From Chitinophagia bacterium (GTDB lineage Bacteria > Bacteroidota > Bacteroidia > Chitinophagales > Chitinophagaceae): a stretch of DNA of 6,721 nt. Below the pieces are notes generated by a model, which worked only from the letters and a program-made list of their open reading frames with translations, was not told the origin of the DNA and searched no databases. Below are positions 1 through 5,512 of the stretch, piece after piece (positions within the stretch are counted from its first letter, which is position 1; every line of letters begins with the position of its first letter). The translations under genes and the position numbers were made by a program. The DNA is taken from positions 1-6,721 of the forward strand of contig RGVM01000147.1 of NCBI GenBank assembly GCA_010027295.1, in the 5' to 3' direction.

Positions 1-90
1 TCGACATGGGAATGGTATTATGCGTATCGCCTCGGCGCCTCGTTCTGGAGATCATCCGATCATCCGGATGGACGTGCCGACACCACATGA
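1..90 (+). CDS. Possible C-terminal end of an upstream gene (partial at left edge)
   Basis: Frame 1 is open from the left edge to a TGA at 88-90 and gives 29 residues, beginning STWEWYYAYRLGASFW and ending RADTT. The aromatic-rich composition resembles a genuine protein tail more than random translation, and the end would lie 32 bases before the nuclease start at 123, a normal spacing for same-strand genes. The other two plus-strand frames are also open here, so frame choice rests on composition and on the good start at 123. The family cannot be recognised from so short a piece, and it may not be coding. Confidence 0.3.
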   Translation, partial: STWEWYYAYRLGASFWRSSDHPDGRADTT

Positions 91-122
91 AAGATACGCC
101 ATTCCATCGGTACATTCACTGC

Positions 123-632
123 ATGAAAAATACCTGGACCATATGTGTCGCTTCGTGCATGCTGCTGTGCAACGCATGTGGAAGCGGCCAGCCCCGTGTC
201 GGCCAGGAACTGAGTGTGGTGGCCGTCTCCATCACCGACGGCGACACTTTCGTCGCGCGAGGAGAGGGTGTAACCTTCAAAGTCCGGCTGCAGGGTATCG
301 ACGCACCCGAGCGCGCACAGGACTTCTCCAAGCGGAGCAAGGAGCGCTTGGGGGAATTATGTAGGAACGCACCCTTGAGGGTCAGGATCCTGAATAAGGA
401 CGGCTTCGGGCGATGGGTGTCGGAGGTGTATGACAAGTCGGGCAGGCATATCAACGCAGAGATGGTGGCCTCCGGCCATGCCTGGCATTTCAAGAAATAT
501 TCCCAGGATCCGGAACTGGACCAGATGGAGCGGGTCGCCCGGAAGGCGCATCTTGGACTCTGGTCGCTTCCCAATCCACAGGCACCCTGGGAGTACCGGG
601 CGGCCGGCCGTTCCGTCAAGAAGGGCCAGTGA
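123..632 (+). CDS. Exported thermonuclease-family (SNase-like) nuclease, probable lipoprotein
   Basis: This 169-residue protein belongs to the Staphylococcus nuclease-like family (OB fold), calcium-dependent enzymes that cut DNA and RNA phosphodiester bonds. Every catalytic position of staphylococcal nuclease can be matched: D41 in DGDT (D21), R55 in VRLQGID (R35), D60 (D40), E63 in DAPE (E43) and R97 in FGRW (R87). The family C-terminal stretch with KAHLGLW (residues 141-147) is present, so the domain is complete. The N-terminus is Lys2, then a hydrophobic run, then LLCNACGSG: an export signal, probably a lipoprotein with Cys19 (or Cys16) as the lipidated residue, although the lipobox is not ideal. 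The frame is open back to position 6, but that start would put 39 unrelated residues before the signal sequence, so ATG 123 is chosen. There is no Shine-Dalgarno sequence. The likely role is extracytoplasmic nucleic acid degradation. The 19-base repeat array begins 8 bases after the stop. Confidence 0.88.
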   Translation: MKNTWTICVASCMLLCNACGSGQPRVGQELSVVAVSITDGDTFVARGEGVTFKVRLQGIDAPERAQDFSKRSKERLGELCRNAPLRVRILNKDGFGRWVSEVYDKSGRHINAEMVASGHAWHFKKYSQDPELDQMERVARKAHLGLWSLPNPQAPWEYRAAGRSVKKGQ

Positions 633-651
633 GGGAGTTCTCAGAACTCCC
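633..651. repeat. Perfect palindrome directly after the nuclease stop codon
   Basis: GGGAGTTCT and AGAACTCCC are exact reverse complements around a single central C at 642, starting on the first base after the TGA at 630-632. It could be a dimeric-protein DNA site. As RNA it could pair into a small hairpin only if some central bases open into a loop. It is not followed by a T-run, so it is not a classic intrinsic terminator. The same GTTCTNAGAAC core recurs at 674-686 (GGTTCTGAGAACC). Confidence 0.7.
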
Positions 652-754
652 CCATGTCCTGAGAACTCCCCCCGGTTCTGAGAACCTGCCGGGGTTTTGA
701 GAACTCCCCCATGTCCTGAGAACTGGCCCCGGTTCTCAAAACCTGTGCATGGGT
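641..754. repeat. Six 19-base tandem repeats arranged as two 57-base higher-order units
   Basis: The heptamer TGAGAAC (or TCAGAAC, TCAAAAC) recurs at exactly 19-base intervals: 641, 660, 679, 698, 717 and 736. The 19-base units fall into three types that repeat in order. Units 1 and 4 (TGAGAACTCCCCCATGTCC type) match at 18 of 19 positions, and units 2 and 5 (TGAGAACTCCCCCCGGTTC type) at 17 of 19. Units 3 and 6 share a shorter similarity. The result is a 57-base higher-order repeat: 643-688 and 700-745 match at 42 of 46 positions, with 25 consecutive identical bases (643-667 and 700-724). Units ending in GTTC create palindromes with the next heptamer. It starts right after the nuclease stop codon, so it is probably transcribed in that gene's 3' untranslated region. 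The function is unknown: regulator sites, a minisatellite or an mRNA 3' structure are all possible. Confidence 0.9.
693..743. repeat. 12-base perfect inverted repeat within the tandem array
   Basis: GGTTTTGAGAAC (693-704) and GTTCTCAAAACC (732-743) are exact reverse complements separated by 27 bases. The left arm spans the junction of repeat units 3 and 4 and the right arm that of units 5 and 6. A second possible stem, CCCCGG (670-675) with CCGGGG (689-694), is followed by TTTT (695-698) and could weakly terminate nuclease transcription, but it competes with the first. Confidence 0.6.
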
Positions 755-876
755 AAGATCAGTGGTTTTGGTCGGATTGATTCCAAACAGAGAACCTTTC
801 AAAGAGGTTGGCAACAAACCCGGGAAAGGGAGATGGGAGCGGCTGAATCTGTATTTTTGCGAAGTCCCGCGGCTAC

Positions 877-909
877 AAAAAAAAAGCCAGCTGTGGACAC
901 AGCCGGCTT
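877..909 (-). terminator. Strong Rho-independent terminator, minus strand
   Basis: Bases 884-894 and 899-909 form an 11-base-pair stem around a four-base loop (895-898). The only non-Watson-Crick pair, 889 with 904, is an A-C mismatch on the plus strand but a G-U wobble on the minus strand. The plus-strand run of nine A (877-885) becomes a T tract directly after the stem on the minus strand. The downstream plus side (910 onward) has no T-run. Both facts fix the direction as minus. Confidence 0.8.
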
Positions 910-1013
910 CAACGATTGCTTGCCATATGAAAACGAGGTGTTCCGGTTGCGGGACCTCCCCGGATAAATCTTAAGCAAGATTACGCCGCTTGTCTATGAC
1001 GGGCAAGGCAATC
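877..1013 (-). ncRNA. Putative structured small RNA, unidentified
   Basis: Three things support an RNA gene. First, GATTGC-TTGCC (914-924) pairs with GGCAAGGCAATC (1002-1013), giving 11 base pairs with one bulged G and closing a 77-base domain. Second, the domain contains a perfect hairpin (967-972 with 977-982, tetraloop) and a GC-rich segment (934-964) that can fold in two ways: GAGG/CCTC plus TTCC/GGGA, or TCCGG/CCGGA. Third, just beyond the closing stem, read on the minus strand, is an intrinsic terminator with a nine-T tract. No protein gene lies upstream on that strand, so the terminator needs another explanation, and a small RNA is the simplest. The 5' end is not determined, and no clear Bacteroidota promoter was found on the minus strand. 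I saw no tRNA, tmRNA or SRP RNA signature. 6S RNA has a broadly similar closed-stem design, but this segment is shorter and I cannot support that name. Confidence 0.5.
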
Positions 1014-1095
1014 CGACCGCCGAATCCTGATGCCGAATGGTCGATTGCCTCTTGAAATGCCCTTTGGGACTTGGTTTGAGTGAAAAAGCATCGTG

Positions 1096-2643
1096 ATGTC
1101 AACACCATTTTCGGATACCCTCTTCCAGCTGGTGAAGTCGATGCAGAAGGCTGAGAAGCGGCATTTCAAAATATATATCAAGCGGAGCTCCGACAAGGAG
1201 GACCTGAAGGTGGTGCAGCTCTTCGACGCCCTGGATGCGATGGAGGAATACGACGAGCGGGTGTTCTACCGACGTATCGATGACCTGAGCAAGTCGAAGC
1301 TGGCCAACCTCAAGACGCATCTGTACAAGCAGCTGCTGGCGAGTCTGCGACTGCTGAAGGCCAAGGAGAGCGTGGACCTGCAGCTGAGCGAGCAGTTGGA
1401 CAACGCCCGTATCCTGTACAACAAGGGGTTGAAGCTGCAGAGCCTGAAAGTGCTGGAGCGTGCGAAGGAGCTGGCGCGCCACAACCAGAAATACAACACG
1501 CTGGTGCAGCTCATCTCGCTGGAGAAGAAGATCGAGATCCTCCACATCACCCGCAGTCCGACGGAGCAGACGGAGCGTCTGGCGGAGGAGTCGCTTGCGG
1601 TGAGCGGACACATAGACCGCGTGACCAAGCTGTCGAACCTGGCATTGCTGCTGTACCGCTGGTACGTACTCTACGGCCACACACGGAACGAGGAGGAAGA
1701 GGACCGCATCAACACCTATTTCCGGAAGAATCTGCCCTCGGACCTGGATAGGGTGAACGGATTCTACGAGCGTCTCTACCTGTACCAGAGCTATTGCTGG
1801 CTATCCTTCATCCGGCAGGACTTCCTCCTGAACTACCGATACGCCCGCAAGTGGATAGATCTGTACGAGGAGGACCCCCGCATGGTCGGCATCGAGACGG
1901 GCCACTACATCAAGGGACTGAACAGCCTTTTGAACGCCCATTTCGCGCTGCGCGACTTCCGCGGCTTTGACCGTACACTGGCCGACTTCGAACGCTTCGG
2001 CTCGACGGAGGAGGCCCAGCGTCACGACAATTTCCGGGTGCACGCCTCCATCTATATGAACAGTGCGCGCATCAACCGGCACCTGATGCGAGGCACTTTC
2101 TCGGAGGGTGTGAAGCTGGTGTCCGAGATCGAGCGGAGCCTGGCGGAGTGGAAACTTTTCGTGGACACGCACCGCATCATGCTGTTCAACTACAAGTTTG
2201 CCTCGATGTACTTCGGTAGCCGGGACTTCGGACGTGCGATCGATTATACGAAAGGCATCATCGACGAAGGTGGCGATATGCGGGTGGACCTGCAGTGTTA
2301 TGCGCGGCTCGTCAACCTCCTGAGCCACTACGAAATCGGCAACTACGAAATCCTGGACTCGCTAAGCAAGTCGGCCATGCGTTTCTTCAGCAAGATGAAG
2401 AAGCTGACCGATGTGGAGCGGGCCACTTTCGACTTCGTACAGCACAGCTTCGGGCATCCGCCCGGTGAGATACGGGAGCGGCTACAGAAGCTGTACGACC
2501 ACATCAGCCATCTCGAGAAGAGCCGTTTCGAGACGCGGTCATTCGCCTACCTCGACATCATCTCATGGGCGGAGAGCAAGCTGACGGGCAGGACGATGGA
2601 GTCGGTGATGCAGGGTAAGTACATGCAGAGTCCGCGTCGTTGA
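1096..2643 (+). CDS. Conserved all-helical (TPR-like) Bacteroidota protein of unknown function
   Basis: This 515-residue protein has no signal peptide or membrane segment, so it is probably cytoplasmic. It is rich in Leu, Arg, Glu and Lys with regularly spaced aromatics and reads as helix throughout. Residues 101-147 (LDNARILYNKGLKL onward, with KVLERAKELARH) look like tetratricopeptide-type helical hairpins, and later stretches (about 205-260 and 360-400) have the same character. The N-terminus, FQLVKSMQKAEKRHFKIYIK at residues 10-29, is of a type I know from uncharacterised Bacteroidota proteins; no function is established. A protein-protein scaffold role is inference from the helical repeats only. 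GTG 1093 immediately precedes ATG 1096 in frame; the ATG is preferred. A promoter may lie in 1045-1080. The gene ends only 9 bases from the convergent reductase gene. Confidence 0.9.
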   Translation: MSTPFSDTLFQLVKSMQKAEKRHFKIYIKRSSDKEDLKVVQLFDALDAMEEYDERVFYRRIDDLSKSKLANLKTHLYKQLLASLRLLKAKESVDLQLSEQLDNARILYNKGLKLQSLKVLERAKELARHNQKYNTLVQLISLEKKIEILHITRSPTEQTERLAEESLAVSGHIDRVTKLSNLALLLYRWYVLYGHTRNEEEEDRINTYFRKNLPSDLDRVNGFYERLYLYQSYCWLSFIRQDFLLNYRYARKWIDLYEEDPRMVGIETGHYIKGLNSLLNAHFALRDFRGFDRTLADFERFGSTEEAQRHDNFRVHASIYMNSARINRHLMRGTFSEGVKLVSEIERSLAEWKLFVDTHRIMLFNYKFASMYFGSRDFGRAIDYTKGIIDEGGDMRVDLQCYARLVNLLSHYEIGNYEILDSLSKSAMRFFSKMKKLTDVERATFDFVQHSFGHPPGEIRERLQKLYDHISHLEKSRFETRSFAYLDIISWAESKLTGRTMESVMQGKYMQSPRR

Positions 2644-2652
2644 TATCATCCC

Positions 2653-3531
2653 CTATCTGTGTTCTGTGTAGGTCTCCGCGGGCAGGGCGGATGCGATGGC
2701 CTCCATCTCGGCTGCAGTCAGGATGGGTGTCTTCGCCGTGGCCGCCATCTCCTCCAGCTGTTCCAATGTGCTGACGCCTACGACCGCTGTGGCCTTTCCG
2801 TAGCGTTGCAGCACGAACCGGATGGCTGTTTGTACGGGTGTCCGTGTATCGGATGAGCATGTTTCGATGACGGTTGCCGCTTGGCGCATGGCATCTTCGG
2901 AATGTCCCAGATAGGCTTTCGGCGCTTTGCCACAGAGCATGCCTTTGGCGAGGACGCCACGGGCGAGCAGCCGGATGCCTTTCGCGGCTATCGTCGGGAG
3001 TATCTCCTCCTCGGGCCTGCGGTCGGCCACTCCGTACTGGCACATGAGTGTTCGGATGCGGGAGCGTGAGACATATTCCCTGACGACATTGGGTCGGATG
3101 GAGGAGATGCCGTACTCGAGGATTTTCCCGGTGGACACAAGCGTTTCGAAAGCGTCGATGGTTTCGTCGATCGGGTCCTGCAGGGTACCGCCGTGGAGCT
3201 GGTAGAGGTCGATATGGTCGGTGCCCAGCCGCCGAAGGCTGTCATCTATCGCGCGCAGGATGTACTCCTTGCGCGGGTTCCAGTCCCAACCGCTTCCATC
3301 TGCCCTCCATTGGTTGCCGACCTTGGTGGCTATGAGTATCCGATGCCGGTGTTCGCGAAGAATCTTTCCCAGGAGGGATTCGTTGCGTCCCATATCGTAG
3401 AGGTCGGCCGTATCGAAGAGCCGGATGCCGAGTTCGACGGCGTGGAGGAGGATGCGTCGGCAGAGTGCTTCGTCGTGCAGGGGGAGGGACATGCAGCCGA
3501 GGGCGACGGCTCCCGGTTCGAATGTGTGCAT
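2653..3531 (-). CDS. Aldo/keto reductase
   Basis: This 292-residue protein is a complete aldo/keto reductase: a soluble (beta/alpha)8-barrel enzyme that uses NAD(P)H to interconvert carbonyls and alcohols. The catalytic tetrad is intact: D40 and Y45 in FDTADLY, K70 in ATKVG and H113 in QLHG. Cofactor-side motifs are also present: GISS at 141-144, QYGVADRRPEEEILP at 165-179, LARGVLAKGMLCGK at 189-202, and the phosphate-binding VVGVSTLEQLEE at 250-261. The length is near the short end of the family. The substrate cannot be told from sequence. The start is the ATG complementary to 3529-3531, leaving only five residues before the family's first strand (VALGCMSLP). It is divergent from the methionine synthase-like gene across an 89-base gap and convergent with the helical protein gene. 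No terminator is visible in the 9-base convergent gap, so the two transcripts probably overlap at their 3' ends. Confidence 0.93.
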   Translation of the reverse strand: MHTFEPGAVALGCMSLPLHDEALCRRILLHAVELGIRLFDTADLYDMGRNESLLGKILREHRHRILIATKVGNQWRADGSGWDWNPRKEYILRAIDDSLRRLGTDHIDLYQLHGGTLQDPIDETIDAFETLVSTGKILEYGISSIRPNVVREYVSRSRIRTLMCQYGVADRRPEEEILPTIAAKGIRLLARGVLAKGMLCGKAPKAYLGHSEDAMRQAATVIETCSSDTRTPVQTAIRFVLQRYGKATAVVGVSTLEQLEEMAATAKTPILTAAEMEAIASALPAETYTEHR

Positions 3532-3620
3532 GCTTGAAGGTAGCGAGATGCTTCCGAAGCCCTCATGACGGGTGGGGCATCCGTGAAATCGGTAACTTGG
3601 GCATAGAATCCCATATAAGC
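3532..3620. promoter_or_regulatory. Divergent intergenic gap that must hold promoters for both flanking genes
   Basis: The reductase (minus) and the methionine synthase-like gene (plus) start at opposite ends of this 89-base stretch, so promoters for both are expected here or nearby. TAACTTGG at 3592-3599 is one base from the Bacteroidota -7 element TAnnTTTG, but no TTTG stands at the usual distance upstream. TAGAAT at 3604-3609 resembles a sigma70 -10 box without a -35 partner. I see no recognisable SAM or cobalamin riboswitch. Confidence 0.3.
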
Positions 3621-4643
3621 ATGCAGCCCATCCCTATCCGCACCACCGTCATAGGATCCTATCCCTTTCCCGGCTGGCTAGAGTTCTCGACGCGTCATTT
3701 GTCCGAGTTCGGTCCCGCCGACATCGAGGAGATGGTGGAGGACGCCGTGGTGGCGGCCGTCCACGACCAGGTGACAGCGGGCTTGGATGTAATCACGGAT
3801 GGGGAGCAGACGCGGCTCGACTTCAACCTGTCCTTTTATGGTTTTTTGGATGGCATCGAGCCGAACCATGCAGAGACGCGGCGTTTCGGTCCCCCTGCGC
3901 ATGACCAGCGGGGCCGGCATTCGATCGTGGGCGAGCTTCGGGCGCCCAGAGGCCTCGGGGTGGTGGCCGAGTTCGAGCGGCTGAAGCGGCTCGCACCGGC
4001 CGGTCCGGTCCTCAAGGCCAGCGTCCCGGGGCCCTACACCCTCAGCGGACGGCTGCTGCCGGGAGGGCTGTATCGGGACCGTTTCGAGGTCACCGAGGCG
4101 CTCCTACCCATCGTGAACCGGGAGATGCATGCGTTGGTGGAGGCGGGCTGTACCGAGATTGCCATCGACGAGCCATCCATGAGCTGTTATGCCTACAAGG
4201 AGGACACGAGGCGGTTCGTGGACATCTTCAACCGCACCGTAGAAGGACTTGCGGGCAGGGCGCGCATCACCACGCACCTTTGTTTCGGGAATTTCAAGGG
4301 CCGTCCCGTGGGGTATCGGAGTCTGCAGCCGATGCTACCCGATTTCCTGGACATGCGTGTCGACGAGGTACATATCGAGATGGCGAACCGGGAGTTCGCC
4401 GAGCTGGAACTGCTGGCGCCCTTTGCGGAGGCAATGGACGTTGCGGTGGGCGTGATCGATGTGAAGAACTATTACATCGAGACGCCCGAGGACGTCGCCG
4501 AACGCATCCGCAAGTGCCTGCGCTACGTGCCGGCGGAGCGATTGGCAGTGGCGCCCGACTGCGGACTTTCGCAGACGGCCCGCTGGGCGGCCCGGCGAAA
4601 GCTGCAGCATATGGTCAAGGGTGCCCAATCAGTGAGGCCATGA
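3621..4643 (+). CDS. Core MetE: single-domain cobalamin-independent methionine synthase-like protein
   Basis: This 340-residue protein matches the C-terminal catalytic half of MetE (UROD/MetE-like barrel), which activates homocysteine thiol on zinc and methylates it. The four zinc ligands of E. coli MetE are recognisable: H219 and C221 in THLC (H641, C643), E253 in HIEMAN (E665) and C314 in PDCGL (C726). The E-to-C spacing of 61 residues is the same as in E. coli. TTVIGSYP at 8-15 and DGEQTR at 60-65 are also family features. The N-terminal folate-related half of full MetE (about 750 residues) is absent. Such core-MetE proteins in archaea and Dehalococcoides take methyl from methylcobalamin carriers; YxjG/YxjH and coenzyme M-type thiol alkyltransferases share the fold, so the true substrates are open. 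ATG 3621 is chosen although the frame is open from 3465, because the extra 52 residues are Cys/Arg-rich and unlike the family. Its stop overlaps the next start (ATGA). Confidence 0.9.
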   Translation: MQPIPIRTTVIGSYPFPGWLEFSTRHLSEFGPADIEEMVEDAVVAAVHDQVTAGLDVITDGEQTRLDFNLSFYGFLDGIEPNHAETRRFGPPAHDQRGRHSIVGELRAPRGLGVVAEFERLKRLAPAGPVLKASVPGPYTLSGRLLPGGLYRDRFEVTEALLPIVNREMHALVEAGCTEIAIDEPSMSCYAYKEDTRRFVDIFNRTVEGLAGRARITTHLCFGNFKGRPVGYRSLQPMLPDFLDMRVDEVHIEMANREFAELELLAPFAEAMDVAVGVIDVKNYYIETPEDVAERIRKCLRYVPAERLAVAPDCGLSQTARWAARRKLQHMVKGAQSVRP

Positions 4644-5482
4644 TCGCCGCCTGGCAGAAGGACGATGTGCTGCTGGAGGATATCCGGTCAAGGCAGGATC
4701 TGCCGGGGGTGGATCTCTGGTGGCTGGGACAGAGTGGTTACCTGCTGAGGGCCGGCAACCAGCATCTGCTGATCGACCCTTATCTCTCCGATTCTTTGAC
4801 GAAAAAATACGCATCGACCGACAAGCCACATGTCCGGATATCGGAGCGTGTGATCGATCCCGAAAGGCTGGACTTCATCGATATCCTGACATCCAGTCAT
4901 GCCCATACCGACCATCTCGATCCGGAAACCCTGGGCCCCCTCTTCCGGCTGAATCCCGGACTGCGCTTCATCGTTCCGGCATCCATCGTCCTGTTGGCGG
5001 CGGAGCGCGCCGGTATCGATAAGGAAAGACCCATTGGGCTCGATGCCGGGGAGCGGATCGGCCTGGAGGGCTTTTTGATACACGCCATTCCCTCTGCGCA
5101 TAACAGTCTCGACAAAGACGTGGATGGCAGGCATCTTTATCTCGGATATGTCATAGAAACCTGCGGCATTCGCATATACCATAGCGGCGATACCCTGCTG
5201 TACCCGGGGATGGAGGACCTCTTGAGGCCCTTACAGGTGGATCTGGCACTCCTTCCCATCAATGGTAATAGGCCTGAGCGAAGGGTTGCCGGGAATCTCG
5301 ATCCCGGCGAGGCAGTCTGGCTGGCGTCGGCCATCGGTGCGGGCCTGACGATCCCATGCCATTACGACATGTTCGCCTTCAACACAGCTGATGTGGGGGT
5401 CTTCGAAAGGGAGGCGGAGCGGGCAGGCATAGGCTATCGGGTGTTACGGTTGGGCGAGCGCTGCCATCTAGCAGGTGCCTGA
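4640..5482 (+). CDS. MBL-fold metallo-hydrolase, UlaG-like
   Basis: This 280-residue soluble protein has the metallo-beta-lactamase fold of the UlaG-like group (UlaG is L-ascorbate-6-phosphate lactonase). Metal-binding motifs appear in order: H87, H89, D91 and H92 in SSHAHTDHLD; H154 in PSAHNS; D184 in HSGDT; and H241 in PCHYDMFAF. The N-terminal WWLGQSGYLLRAGNQHLLID (27-46) and DPYLSDSL are typical of the group. The group includes lactonases, phosphodiesterases and nucleases, so the substrate is not predictable. The start ATG overlaps the stop of the core-MetE gene as ATGA, strong evidence of translational coupling. The frame is open back to 4280, but that stretch is the out-of-frame image of the core-MetE coding sequence and gives Arg/Gly-rich nonsense, so 4640 is the start. 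No signal peptide is present. The protein may remove or hydrolyse a metabolite linked to the upstream methyl-transfer enzyme; this is inference from position only. Confidence 0.92.
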   Translation: MIAAWQKDDVLLEDIRSRQDLPGVDLWWLGQSGYLLRAGNQHLLIDPYLSDSLTKKYASTDKPHVRISERVIDPERLDFIDILTSSHAHTDHLDPETLGPLFRLNPGLRFIVPASIVLLAAERAGIDKERPIGLDAGERIGLEGFLIHAIPSAHNSLDKDVDGRHLYLGYVIETCGIRIYHSGDTLLYPGMEDLLRPLQVDLALLPINGNRPERRVAGNLDPGEAVWLASAIGAGLTIPCHYDMFAFNTADVGVFEREAERAGIGYRVLRLGERCHLAGA

Positions 5483-5512
5483 CGAGGGTAGGGGAATATG
5501 TAAATCGTTCAT

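Larger units (their letters stand above)
633..1095. other. 460-base intergenic region without a protein gene
   Basis: No convincing protein is encoded on either strand; the short open frames here show no family features and conflict with the RNA structures. The region holds the repeat array (641-754) and a structured minus-strand segment ending in an intrinsic terminator (877-1013). Between them, 755-876 contains only a small hairpin (793-799 with 803-809, loop CAA). From 1014 to 1095 there is a short direct repeat GCCGAAT (1019-1025 and 1032-1038). TTGGTTTG at 1071-1078 is one base from the Bacteroidota -7 element TAnnTTTG, but no well-spaced -33 TTTG accompanies it, so a promoter for the gene at 1096 is only suggested. 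Confidence 0.7.

Noticed and set aside
6..122. In-frame N-terminal extension of the nuclease from ATG 6
   Set aside because: It would place 39 residues without family similarity ahead of a recognisable export signal, and it overlaps the possible tail of an upstream gene.
749..974. Two overlapping open frames of 70-72 residues in the intergenic region
   Set aside because: They run through the A-run and the terminator stem, overlap each other in different frames, show no domain or good start context, and conflict with the minus-strand RNA.
877..1013. tRNA, tmRNA or SRP RNA on the minus strand
   Set aside because: No T-arm GGTTCGA or terminal CCA, and no SRP GGAAGGAAGCAGC-type motif; the name is left open.
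981..1196. Minus-strand 71-residue open frame
   Set aside because: It is mostly antisense to the start of the 515-residue gene and overlaps the closing stem of the putative RNA; no protein features.
3465..3620. N-terminal extension of core MetE starting inside the reductase gene
   Set aside because: The 52 extra residues are Cys/Arg-rich, antisense to the reductase start, and absent from the family, which begins near TTVIGSYP.
3532..3620. SAM or cobalamin riboswitch ahead of the methionine synthase-like gene
   Set aside because: The gap is only 89 bases and none of the conserved core motifs of these riboswitches is visible.
4280..4639. Long upstream extension of the UlaG-like gene within the core-MetE gene
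   Set aside because: This is the alternative frame of the core-MetE coding sequence; it is Arg/Gly-rich and unlike the MBL family, while ATG 4640 fits the family N-terminus and gives an ATGA overlap.
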